Shown here: piece after piece, positions 1-6,414 of the stretch
Position numbering within the stretch: the stretch's first letter is position 1
Layout: each line of letters opens with the position of its first letter
Assembly: GCA_037443565.1 (NCBI GenBank)
Contig: JBBIOB010000077.1
Coordinates: 1-10,232 of the forward strand
Source: Fervidifonticultor_A sp037443565
GTDB lineage: Bacteria; Sysuimicrobiota; Sysuimicrobiia; Sysuimicrobiales; Humicultoraceae
Direction of reading: 5' to 3'
Length of the DNA stretch: 10,232 nt
Notes under the pieces: generated by a model
Seen by the model: the letters and a program-made list of their open reading frames with translations, nothing else
What the model was told of the DNA's origin: nothing
The model's database searches: none
Position numbers and translations under genes: made by a program

Positions 1-129
1 CTCGACCAGTTTGACTTCGGCTTCCAGCCCAGTATCGACGAGCATCAGATCCGGGAGCTGCGGACCCTGCGGTTTGTCCATGATGCCAGCAACGTGATCT
101 TTCTGGGTCCGCCCGACCCCACGACATAA
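1..129 (+). pseudogene. istB: IS21-family helper ATPase (IstB-like), fragment cut at Walker A
   Basis: Partial at the window's left edge. The frame reads LDQFDFGFQPSID, then RELRTLRFVHDASNVIFLGPP, then DPTT and a TAA stop at 127-129. The DFxFQPSID and TLRFVxxxxNVxxLGPP stretches are the signature of IstB, the AAA+ helper that works with the IstA transposase of IS21 elements. In intact IstB, LGPP is followed at once by the rest of the Walker A loop (GxGKTH). Here the homology stops after LGPP and three or four foreign codons lead to the stop, so ATP binding and everything downstream are lost. The break lies 20-30 bp from the 3' end of a serine recombinase gene, so I infer disruption by that element. 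Family assignment is by recognition of the motif pattern; the fragment is short but characteristic. Confidence 0.75.
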
Positions 130-141
130 TCCCCCACCTCG

Positions 142-2238
142 CTACAAGGCCTGTAAATCAAGCGTTTCCTGATCTGGGTGCACGTGCAGCGGACGGTACT
201 GCCGCGCCTTGAGTGTCGTCGCGGCACGACGGACCTCGGGCGACGCCAGCGCACTCCGCTCAATCATCCACGGCGCGTAGGGGATCACCTGTTGGGCTGC
301 AAGCACGCCATCCAAGATCAAGCGCCGGACGGAATTCGGACTGATGGCCAGTTCAGCCGCTGCTTCCTCCAATGTCAGCCAGCTGCGCGGGGGCCGGCCA
401 CGCGCGGAGTAGCCTGGAATCTCGTGAGTCTGCCGCATCGATCGCACGCGAGTTTCTGTCCACGCGTTGCCCTTGCCTGTTTGGAGTCGGAGCCGATTCA
501 GGATGGAGGCGATCTCGTGGTCCGACACGATCTGGGCCAACTCCCGGACGACGTCGATGACGTCACGGTCCGTCCGGAATCGATGCTGGCCGGTGCGAGG
601 CTTGGGGACCTCAAGACGCGTGTGACAATCACCAACCCAGTGGATCACCGCATTCACGGTCGTGTGCCCGTCGTCGACGTCCACGATGATCTCTTCAATC
701 ACGGTGCGGACCAACCGCTTCTTGAGCGCCATATCGGTCGCGGGATCATGCCAGACGGTCTCGAGATCGTCTGCCAGCGCCAGCAGCGTGGCTCGGTCCT
801 CGGCGGTGATCTCCTCGACGGACGCGGGCACCTCGCGGAGCTGCGCCGCGAGCCGCTCGACCTCCTTGAGGGCGTGATCCCACCGCTGCTCCAGCTCCCC
901 CGCCACCAAACGGTTTTCGGGTTCGACGGCATCGTACTGGCGCCTCGCGCGGTCCGCTTCATACTGCGCCTGCTGGAGCGCAAGCCTCAGGGTCGTCCGA
1001 CGCGCATCCTGTTGCCCTTCCAGTTCGGCCAGCGCGGCGAGGGCCGCCTCCACCGCGGCAGGCTCAACGACGTTCAGCACCGCACGCTCCACCGCCCGAT
1101 CCACGGCCATGCCGCCGAACGAGATGCAGCGGTCCGCCACGTGATGGAGCGCCGCGCCCCGGCACGCGTACCGGGTGACCGCGCCGGCCTCCCCGACATA
1201 GGCCACGCGGAGACGCCGCCCACAGCGGGCGCAGCGCAATAGACCAGCCAGTAAACTCGGCCCCTTCCGGGCAGCTCCACGACTCATGCGGCCCTGCATG
1301 TTCGCGTTCTCCCGGATCTGCCGTTGGTTATGCTCATATTCCGCCCAGGGGATGTAGCCGGCATGATGATCCTGGATCAGCACGTCCCACTTCTCTCGTT
1401 CCCGACGATGTCCTGCGGTCGCGACTGCGCGATCCCCGACCATCCGCATTCGCGTTTCGGTGCGTCCGAAAACATACGCGCCGGCGTACGTGGGGTTCGT
1501 CAGCGTCTTGAGGATCGTGCTGTACACTGGGGGTCGCCACTGCACGATGCGCCCTTCTGGTCCATACACGACCATAGGAAACGCGATCCCCTCTTCTCGC
1601 AACCACAGGAGGACCTGGCGGACACTCCCATACTGCGTGAACTTCTCGAAGACCAGCTCAAGAGCATGCTGCACACGTCGGTCCGGGTCTTTCTCGCACC
1701 GGCCATCTGCACTCCGCACATACCCGATGGGGAGACTGGTGATCAGCGCGCCTCGCTGGGCCATCTGCCGCAGCGCCTCGTGTGCGCGGGCGCGCAGCAG
1801 ACCCAGCTCAAACTCGCTCATGGTCCCCTTCAGGCCTAACAAGAGACGATCGTTGAGCGCGCGCGGGTCGTATACGCCGTCAAAGTCGATGATCAAGGTG
1901 CCGACGAGTGTACACAGATCAATGAGCTGGTACCAGTCCCGGTTATTGCGCGCGAGCCGGGACGCTTCGAGGCTAAAGACGGCCCCAACCTCGCGGAGGC
2001 AGACCGCGGCGACCAACCGGGCGAACCCGGTCCGCCCCACCGTGGTGCGGCCCGAGCGGCCGAGATCTTCGTCGATGATCTCCACCTGCTGCCATCCCAG
2101 GCCCCGTGCCTGGGTCGCCAGATCGTATTGCCGTCGCTGACTCTCGCGGTGATGCCGGACCTGGTCGGCCGTGGACTGGCGGATGTAGACGAGGGCTTTC
2201 CGGGCGAGGTGCTCAGGGGTGATCTTGTCGCTGCTCAC
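142..2238 (-). CDS. Large serine recombinase (site-specific integrase/transposase)
   Basis: 698 residues. Domains in order: N-terminal resolvase catalytic domain (about 14-160) with nucleophile Ser22 in YIRQS and the active-site arginines of SRLAR (93-97); a Recombinase domain (about 165-290); a zinc ribbon (Cys336, Cys339, Cys359, Cys371; CARC...C...C); a charged coiled coil (about 400-470); and a C-terminal helix-turn-helix like excisionase/MerR proteins (620-665, LTLEEAAAELAISPNSVRRL). Such enzymes cut and exchange DNA at short att sites and insert or excise whole elements. The start is a GTG at 2238 preceded by GGGAGG; that GTG overlaps the stop of the upstream gene (GTGA), suggesting translational coupling. 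The reading frame is open and all catalytic residues are present, so it is probably active. Its 3' end abuts a broken istB, which marks the likely element end. Confidence 0.93.
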   Translation of the reverse strand: MSSDKITPEHLARKALVYIRQSTADQVRHHRESQRRQYDLATQARGLGWQQVEIIDEDLGRSGRTTVGRTGFARLVAAVCLREVGAVFSLEASRLARNNRDWYQLIDLCTLVGTLIIDFDGVYDPRALNDRLLLGLKGTMSEFELGLLRARAHEALRQMAQRGALITSLPIGYVRSADGRCEKDPDRRVQHALELVFEKFTQYGSVRQVLLWLREEGIAFPMVVYGPEGRIVQWRPPVYSTILKTLTNPTYAGAYVFGRTETRMRMVGDRAVATAGHRREREKWDVLIQDHHAGYIPWAEYEHNQRQIRENANMQGRMSRGAARKGPSLLAGLLRCARCGRRLRVAYVGEAGAVTRYACRGAALHHVADRCISFGGMAVDRAVERAVLNVVEPAAVEAALAALAELEGQQDARRTTLRLALQQAQYEADRARRQYDAVEPENRLVAGELEQRWDHALKEVERLAAQLREVPASVEEITAEDRATLLALADDLETVWHDPATDMALKKRLVRTVIEEIIVDVDDGHTTVNAVIHWVGDCHTRLEVPKPRTGQHRFRTDRDVIDVVRELAQIVSDHEIASILNRLRLQTGKGNAWTETRVRSMRQTHEIPGYSARGRPPRSWLTLEEAAAELAISPNSVRRLILDGVLAAQQVIPYAPWMIERSALASPEVRRAATTLKARQYRPLHVHPDQETLDLQAL

Positions 2239-2395
2239 TCCGCCTCACCTCCCGCCGGTGGTAGAACTCGGTCTGTAGGAGCTCCCGCAGCACGTCGATC
2301 ACCCGCCGACGGACCACGACGGGCACGCTCGTCCACACGCGGCCGTGCCCGTCGAAACGCAGCTCTCGCTGTCTGCTCGGACGTTTGAGTCTCAC
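2213..2395 (-). CDS. Small protein of the recombinase operon, unknown function
   Basis: Sixty residues from a GTG at 2395 that has a strong AGGAGG site about six bases upstream; this decides the start over longer options. The product is basic (RLKRPSRQRELRF at the start) with a central VPVVVRRRVIDVLRELLQTEF helix. Small proteins of this layout (a short polar start, then a 'VRRRxxxxLxxLL' helix) sit just ahead of serine recombinases in related elements, as I recall them; I know no function for them. It overlaps the recombinase start by 26 bases and is encoded in a different frame inside the 3' half of the 2235-2684 gene. A DNA-binding accessory or directionality factor would fit its size and position, but nothing in the sequence proves that. 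Confidence 0.6.
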   Translation of the reverse strand: MRLKRPSRQRELRFDGHGRVWTSVPVVVRRRVIDVLRELLQTEFYHRREVRRSEQRQDHP

Positions 2396-2684
2396 GGCTG
2401 CCCTCCTGTGAGATGCACGACTCGACTCCGCTTTCCGGTGGGGAGGCAGCCTTCCTGCACCAGGCGTCCAGCAGCGCGCGCAACGCACGCAACCCTGGTA
2501 CTGAGCACTGAGGAGTCCGCACGCACGTCATCCGAGCACACGTCTCCGGGGAGGTCATCCAGGCCGGAATGTACGTCATACTGCCGTCGGGCAAGAAGAT
2601 CGCGAACACGTCCTCACCCCACTGGCGGCGACGACAATGCACCTGTACCTCACGATCGACCAGGGGATGGAACGGATAATACAC
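2235..2684 (-). CDS. DUF5372-like protein of the recombinase operon
   Basis: The N-terminal 75 or so residues carry the recognisable YYPFHPLVDREVQV...FAIFLPDGSMTYIPAWMT pattern, followed by LRALRALLDAW. I associate this with DUF5372-type proteins encoded upstream of large serine recombinases; the role is unknown. The only usable start is GTG at 2684, and the frame upstream (VLTPHTVRV) looks family-like but has no start codon. From about residue 95 the product is low-complexity, Arg/Ala-rich and overlaps the 60-residue gene in another frame, so a lost stop or frameshift may have extended it beyond its normal end near 2390. Its TGA at 2235-2237 overlaps the recombinase GTG, so as it stands it is coupled to the recombinase. 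Confidence 0.6.
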   Translation of the reverse strand: MYYPFHPLVDREVQVHCRRRQWGEDVFAIFLPDGSMTYIPAWMTSPETCARMTCVRTPQCSVPGLRALRALLDAWCRKAASPPESGVESCISQEGSRETQTSEQTARAAFRRARPRVDERARRGPSAGDRRAAGAPTDRVLPPAGGEAE

Positions 2685-2719
2685 GCGAACCGTGTGCGGA
2701 GTGAGAACGTGAGCAGTCT

Positions 2720-3412
2720 GTGACCGGTTCGCCGGCCCTCGGCATGCTCTTCCTCACTCACTCCACGGCCGAGGCGGTTTCAGTCAGGCTCTCGGACGGC
2801 GTGACAACCGTCACGTGCAACGATGGTGACGCGTGTGACGTGACCGCGGGAGCGGGTGTTGTGACGTTTAGCGGCGCCATTGGGAACTGGACCGTGAACG
2901 TGACAACGGCCATAACATACCCACAACTTGGAAGCCAGGCCTCGCCCATCCTCGATCTGAACTCGGTGGACGTGACGTCGCTAGGCGGCGGCACCCTGAC
3001 GATCTGGGCCAGTGAGGTCAACTACCAGGCGCCTGCCGCGCTGACCAACGTTCCGTTCCAGCTTGACGTTGGCGGCACGTCGGCGGGACCCACGGGAACC
3101 CCGGGAACCACGAGCTTCGCCGCCTTCGCAGATGATGGCAACGCCCTGTTCAACGAAGCTACATTGCTCGGGTCGATCGGTTTCGCAACGACGCCCTTTG
3201 CAGGCACGTTCAATGGCTCGGCACTCCTGAGCAGCGCATATTCGCTGACGATCCGGGCAATGATCACGCACTTGGGGCCAGGTGGCACGAGCTTCGACGC
3301 CGAGTTGAGGTCGCTCGCGTCTGAGCCTGCTGCGTCGACCCTGCTGGGATGGGGTCTGGGACTGATTGGCCTGGCGGGAATCGGCCGGAGGAGGATGTCC
3401 TTCAAGGTCTAG
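2720..3412 (+). CDS. PEP-CTERM-anchored exported protein, unknown function
   Basis: 230 residues. The C-terminus is a PEP-CTERM sorting signal: a Glu-Pro motif (SEPAAS, about 201-206), a hydrophobic span (LLGWGLGLIGLAGIG) and an Arg cluster (RRRM). Exosortase recognises this signal to process exported proteins in Gram-negative bacteria that make exopolysaccharide. The middle is a Gly/Thr/Ser-rich beta-type region (VTFSGAIGNWTVNVTT, LDLNSVDVTS) typical of PEP-CTERM proteins of unknown role, with a Cys pair in TCNDGDACDV. The motif is SEP rather than the usual VPEP. The N-terminus is odd: a GTG start with no clear ribosome site, and only GMLFLTHSTAEA as a short hydrophobic core without basic residues before it, so the true signal peptide may have been truncated. 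A hairpin terminator follows 36 bases after the stop. Confidence 0.8.
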   Translation: MTGSPALGMLFLTHSTAEAVSVRLSDGVTTVTCNDGDACDVTAGAGVVTFSGAIGNWTVNVTTAITYPQLGSQASPILDLNSVDVTSLGGGTLTIWASEVNYQAPAALTNVPFQLDVGGTSAGPTGTPGTTSFAAFADDGNALFNEATLLGSIGFATTPFAGTFNGSALLSSAYSLTIRAMITHLGPGGTSFDAELRSLASEPAASTLLGWGLGLIGLAGIGRRRMSFKV

Positions 3413-3448
3413 CATCGAAGACCTTCCGACTAAACAGACAGGGCTCGC

Positions 3449-3468
3449 GGCCCACCGTGGGCCTTGTT
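3449..3468 (+). terminator. Rho-independent terminator of the PEP-CTERM gene
   Basis: GGCCCA, a three-base loop (CCG) and TGGGCC form a perfect 6-bp GC-rich stem, followed by TTGTT. It lies 36 bases past the stop at 3412 in the right orientation. The T-tract is short and interrupted, so efficiency is uncertain. Confidence 0.5.
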
Positions 3469-3526
3469 CCATTATGGGAAGATCGCTGTTACACGCCATC
3501 GACCGACCGCTGCTCCGCGGCCAGGA

Positions 3527-3720
3527 TCATCTCGATGAAGCGGTGGAGTTCCTGGCGGACGGGTCTCTGACGGCGCGGTCGAGCCCGAAGACGCGGAGCA
3601 CCGCGGGGGCGATGTTCGTAGATCGAGGCGTCCGCGCGCCGGGCGGGCGCACCCGGCCGGTGCCAGATGTACAGCCCCTCGTGCGCGCAGTGGCTGCCCT
3701 ATCCCCAGTCGACAAAGGTC
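3527..3720 (-). pseudogene. Possible alkaline-phosphatase-superfamily (phosphodiesterase) C-terminal remnant
   Basis: Read on the minus strand from about 3720, the frame gives FVDWG, a stop, GSHCAHEGLYIWHRPGAP and ADASIYE; shifting by one base at about 3626 continues as NIAPAVLRVFGLDRAV. This resembles the end of alkaline-phosphatase-superfamily enzymes, where a G-H-x-x-x-G-I/L motif is followed by ASIxDIAPTVLxLLGL. One in-frame stop and one frameshift would mean it is dead. The match covers only about 40 residues and no metal-binding N-terminal part is visible, so the call is tentative. Confidence 0.3.
3668..3687. repeat. 20-bp direct repeat, left copy
   Basis: TGTACAGCCCCTCGTGCGCG, identical to the copy at 4288-4307. 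The two copies are 620 bp apart and bracket the AbiEii remnant. On the minus strand both copies read AHEGLY in an open frame. Confidence 0.85.
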
Positions 3721-3726
3721 GCACCC

Positions 3727-4281
3727 GGACGCTGGACGTTCAAGGGTGAGCTGGCGCTGGAGATCCGGCTGGGTCAGTACGCCCGCCCGTCGGTGGATCT
3801 GGATGCGGATCACGTCCGTGGCGCGTTCGCGGCCCGAGCAGATCTTCAACGCGCCGTCACAGAGGATCTGGGCGATCTCTTCGCGTTCGCGGTCGTCGGC
3901 AGCGAAGACCTCCGCGAAGGCGCCGTGAGCCTGGCGGCGCGGTACAAGATGGATTGCTCGCTGGGCGGGCGTCCCTTCGAGCCGCTGCAAGTGGACGTGA
4001 CTGTCGCCCCGCCGGACCCATGGGATGCCGAACCGGCGTGGCGTCATTTCGCCGGCACGCACGCCTGGACGCGCATCAGCTGAAGGCCGCGATCCAGCGC
4101 ACCTTTGAGCGCCGCGGGACGCACCCACCCCGACCGTCTGCCCGCTCCTCCGTTTGAGCTGGCTGTCCCGTACCGCCGGGAGGCGGAGGACGCTGGTATC
4201 GACGCGTCGCTGGCGGGCCCGCACAGGCTTGCCGGGGAATGGCTTGGTCCGGTGCTGGCCTGCACCGCCAAGGGGCCCTGG
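3727..4281 (+). pseudogene. AbiEii/AbiGii-type nucleotidyltransferase toxin, decayed
   Basis: Three pieces of an AbiEii-family toxin can be read. Piece 1 (about 3727-4056): FKGELALEIRLGQYAR, a DLDAD acidic motif, LGDLFAFAV, and LGGRPFEPLQVDVTV followed by FAG. This is the nucleotidyltransferase core that normally reads KGGxALxLRLG...TKDxDL. Piece 2 (4065-4127), in a different frame: LDAHQLKAAIQRTFERRGTHP. Piece 3 (about 4126-4260), back in the first frame: DRLPAPPFELAVPY to GEWLGPVLA. Pieces 2 and 3 match the family C-terminus (TFxRRGTHPxPxxLPPPPxxWxxPY...FLDPVL). The helical middle (about 50-60 residues, usually containing the QxxAEKLHAYT and RxKDLVDL motifs) is missing, and there is a one-base frameshift near 4124-4131. 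No AbiEi antitoxin is visible. In intact systems AbiEii is the toxin of a type IV toxin-antitoxin and phage-defence pair. Confidence 0.65.
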
Positions 4282-4287
4282 CGATCG

Positions 4288-4307
4288 TGTACAGCCCCTC
4301 GTGCGCG
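4288..4307. repeat. 20-bp direct repeat, right copy
   Basis: Second exact copy of the 20-mer at 3668-3687, in the same orientation. The flanks differ on both sides, so the identity ends sharply at 20 bp. Confidence 0.85.
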
Positions 4308-4450
4308 TGGACCGTCGTCGGACAGGGATGTCTGGCTCTTGCACGCGGTGTTCCCCTTCGCGGAGGGTTCGGTAAGTCTCCGGGGTTCCAGGGAGACGTC
4401 TCCGGGCTGTGGGAGCCAACCCTGGCGTACACTGCGGGCCGTCGTGCCGA

Positions 4451-4479
4451 TTGACCCATTTGGAACGCGCGGCTATACC
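4451..4479 (+). promoter_or_regulatory. Upstream tandem promoter (P1) of the PD-(D/E)XK-trxB operon
   Basis: TTGACC (-35, 5 of 6 bases), a 17-bp spacer and TATACC (-10, 4 of 6). The -35 lies in a 10-bp direct repeat, CCGATTGACC, at 4447 and again at 4481. Confidence 0.5.
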
Positions 4480-4484
4480 TCCGA

Positions 4485-4514
4485 TTGACCTATCAGAGAG
4501 GCATCGCCTATCAT
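4485..4514 (+). promoter_or_regulatory. Downstream tandem promoter (P2) of the PD-(D/E)XK-trxB operon
   Basis: TTGACC (-35), an 18-bp spacer and TATCAT (-10, 5 of 6 bases). It lies 34 bp after P1 and starts with the same CCGATTGACC decamer. The expected start site near 4521 leaves a leader of about 13 bases holding the GGGAGTGAG ribosome site. Confidence 0.5.
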
Positions 4515-4533
4515 CAGCGCGGGAGTGAGACCC

Positions 4534-5076
4534 ATGGCACTTGAGCATCGCGTGGACAGGCTGGAGCGGGCCCTTGCCGAGCTAGCCGAGGCCCAGGCTC
4601 GTACCGAGGCAGCCTTGCAGGCCCTGGCCAGGGAGCTAGCCCGCCTGGCTGAGGCCCAGGCCCGTACCGAGAAGGCCGTTCAGGCTCTGGCCCACCAGGT
4701 CGGACGGCTGAGCGAGACCATCGGGTTCACGCTGGAAGACCTGGCCCGTGAACTCACCCCCGCCTACCTGGCCCAACACTTTGGGATCCACGTGACGACC
4801 CTGGAGAGGCGGTTCTTCCCGCTCGACGGCGAAGAGTTGGAGATCGACTTCTACGGCGAAGGGGTCCGGGACGGGCAGGCCGTCGCCATCGTCGGCGAGG
4901 TCCGCAGCCGCATCTACGGACGCGATGTCGAATCGGCCGTGGAGACGGCCCAGCGACTGGCCTCACAGGTCCCCGGCGCTCCGATCGCAGTGCTGTTCGG
5001 ATTCGTCATCCACCCGTCCGCGAAGGAAGCCGCCGAGCGCACCGGCGCCATCGTGATCTCCTCGATGGGCCGATAG
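4534..5076 (+). CDS. Coiled-coil protein with PD-(D/E)XK nuclease-like C-terminal domain
   Basis: 180 residues from ATG 4534, chosen over a GTG nine bases upstream because GGGAGTGAGA lies just before it. Residues 4-65 form a heptad coiled coil with LAEAQARTE repeated 21 residues (three heptads) apart at 17 and 38. Residues 75-180 look like the PD-(D/E)XK nuclease-like fold of DUF3782-type proteins: Asp105 in LEIDFYG, then VAIVGEVRSRI with Glu122, and a C-terminal strand (IAVLFGFVI). The usual catalytic Lys of the E-x-K motif is Arg124 here, so activity is doubtful. Such proteins are common in high-GC uncultivated bacteria and cyanobacteria; substrate and role are unknown. The stop is three bases before trxB, so the two are cotranscribed. 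A related protein lies at 6528. Confidence 0.8.
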   Translation: MALEHRVDRLERALAELAEAQARTEAALQALARELARLAEAQARTEKAVQALAHQVGRLSETIGFTLEDLARELTPAYLAQHFGIHVTTLERRFFPLDGEELEIDFYGEGVRDGQAVAIVGEVRSRIYGRDVESAVETAQRLASQVPGAPIAVLFGFVIHPSAKEAAERTGAIVISSMGR

Positions 5077-5079
5077 CCT

Positions 5080-6003
5080 ATGCGCAACGTCATCATCCTC
5101 GGCGGCGGGCCGGCGGGCCTGACCGCCGCGATCTACGCGGCTCGCGCCAACCTCGCGCCGCTCGTCATCGAGGGGGCCGAGGCCGGCGGGCAGCTCATGC
5201 TGACCACGATGGTCGAGAACTACCCCGGCTTCGAAGACGGCATCATGGGGCCGGCGCTGATGCAGACGATGCGCCGGCAGGCCGAGCGCGTGGGCGCGGA
5301 GTTCATCGGCGAGGACGCGACCGAGGTCGACTTCGGGCGCCGGCCGTTCGTCGTCGGCACGGCGTCGGGCCAGCGCTTCGAGGCGCGCGCGGTGATCGTG
5401 GCGACCGGCGCCTCGGCCAGGCTGCTCGGCCTGCCGGGCGAGCAGCGCCTGATGGGCCGGGGCGTGTCCACCTGCGCCACCTGCGACGGGTTCTTCTTCC
5501 GCAACCGGGACGTCATCGTCGCCGGCGGCGGCGACTCGGCCATGGAGGAAGCGCTCTATCTGGGCAACCTGGCGAAGTCGGTCACGGTGGTGCACCGCCG
5601 GGACCAGCTGCGCGCCAGCAAGATCATGCAGCAGCGCGCGTTCGACCATCCCAAGATCGGCTTCATCTGGGATACGGTCATCGAGGACATCTTAGGCGAC
5701 GGCGTCGTCAGCGGCGTGCGGCTGAAGAACCTGAAGACCGCCGAAGTCTCTGAGCGCCCGATCGACGGGGTCTTCGTGGCCATCGGCCACATCCCCAACA
5801 CGGCGATCTTCAAGGATCAGCTCGAGCTCGACGCGCAGGGGTACATCAAGCTGCGCGACCGGTCGCGCACCAGCGTCGAGGGCGTGTTCGCGGCCGGCGA
5901 CGTGCACGACCACACGTACCGGCAGGCCGTGACGGCGGCCGGCTACGGGTGCATGGCGGCCATCGACGCGGAGCGATGGCTCCAGCGTCAGGACGGGAAG
6001 TAG
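5080..6003 (+). CDS. trxB: Thioredoxin-disulfide reductase
   Basis: 307 residues, normal length for the low-molecular-weight thioredoxin reductase. It transfers electrons from NADPH through FAD and a redox disulfide to thioredoxin in the cytoplasm. Seen: N-terminal FAD-binding GGGPAG (8-13), redox site CATCD with Cys132, Cys135 and Asp136, the NADPH-domain GGGDSA (149-154) and HRRD (172-175), and the C-terminal FAD motif GVFAAGDV followed by RQAVTAAGYG. All catalytic residues are intact. It starts three bases after the stop of the coiled-coil gene, in an operon driven by the tandem promoters at 4451-4514. Its likely substrate, trxA, is on the opposite strand with stop codons 4 bp apart. Confidence 0.97.
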   Translation: MRNVIILGGGPAGLTAAIYAARANLAPLVIEGAEAGGQLMLTTMVENYPGFEDGIMGPALMQTMRRQAERVGAEFIGEDATEVDFGRRPFVVGTASGQRFEARAVIVATGASARLLGLPGEQRLMGRGVSTCATCDGFFFRNRDVIVAGGGDSAMEEALYLGNLAKSVTVVHRRDQLRASKIMQQRAFDHPKIGFIWDTVIEDILGDGVVSGVRLKNLKTAEVSERPIDGVFVAIGHIPNTAIFKDQLELDAQGYIKLRDRSRTSVEGVFAAGDVHDHTYRQAVTAAGYGCMAAIDAERWLQRQDGK

Positions 6004-6007
6004 GTAG

Positions 6008-6346
6008 CTACCGCGGGGTGGCCTGCAGCGCGCCGTCAAGCCGGCGCTTGAGCTCCTGCTTGGGCATGTAGCCCACGATGCGCTCGATCATCTCGCCGCC
6101 GCGGAACACGCCGAGCGTCGGGATGCTCATGATGCTGTAGCGCATCGCCAGGTTCTGGTTGTCGTCCACGTCGACCTTGGTCACCTTGAGCCGTCCTGCG
6201 TACTCGCCGGCGAGGTCTTCCACGATGGGCGCCACCATGCGGCACGGGCCGCACCACTCCGCCCAGAAGTCCACCAGGACGGGAAGGTCGGACTTCAGGA
6301 CCTCGCTCTCGAATGTCTGCTCGGTGACCGCCAACGGCTTTGCCAT
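6008..6346 (-). CDS. trxA: Thioredoxin
   Basis: 112 residues from the ATG at 6346, chosen because the match to thioredoxin starts at MAKPLAVTEQTF and GGAGG lies just upstream; the frame is open for another 64 codons without similarity. Active site WCGPC (31-35) and the cis-proline of SIPT (Pro76) are intact, as is the WAEWCGPCRMVAP context. It is a cytoplasmic dithiol that reduces protein disulfides (ribonucleotide reductase, peroxiredoxins, methionine sulfoxide reductases) and is itself reduced by TrxB. It converges on trxB with no room for an intergenic terminator, so the 3' ends of the two messages probably overlap. Confidence 0.97.
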   Translation of the reverse strand: MAKPLAVTEQTFESEVLKSDLPVLVDFWAEWCGPCRMVAPIVEDLAGEYAGRLKVTKVDVDDNQNLAMRYSIMSIPTLGVFRGGEMIERIVGYMPKQELKRRLDGALQATPR

Positions 6347-6414
6347 TCCTGACCTCCTCAAAGACACAACGGCGGCGCCGGATGCGCCGTCCATCTCATT
6401 GACAACCATCCCCC

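Larger units (their letters stand above)
3413..4446. other. About 1 kb without an intact gene (decayed region)
   Basis: Apart from the terminator, the two gene remnants and the 20-bp repeat pair listed separately, I see no intact gene here. Open frames exist on both strands because of the high GC content, but they are rich in Arg, Pro, Ala and Cys without any domain pattern. Between 4308 and 4446 I can point only to a 12-bp palindrome GGAGACGTCTCC at 4392-4403 and a repeated GTCTCCGGG (4376 and 4398), with no assigned role. The stretch looks like a scar of old insertions and deletions between the mobile left part and the thioredoxin region. Confidence 0.6.

Noticed and set aside
178..1242. 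Long plus-strand frame (354 codons) opposite the recombinase gene
   Set aside because: It is a mirror of the high-GC recombinase coding strand; the minus frame has full domain structure and catalytic residues, while this one has no domain pattern.
3472..4548. 358-codon minus-strand frame across the decayed region
   Set aside because: Arg/Pro/Ala-rich with no family pattern; it runs across the AbiEii pieces, the repeats and the promoter region, so it is a by-product of GC content.
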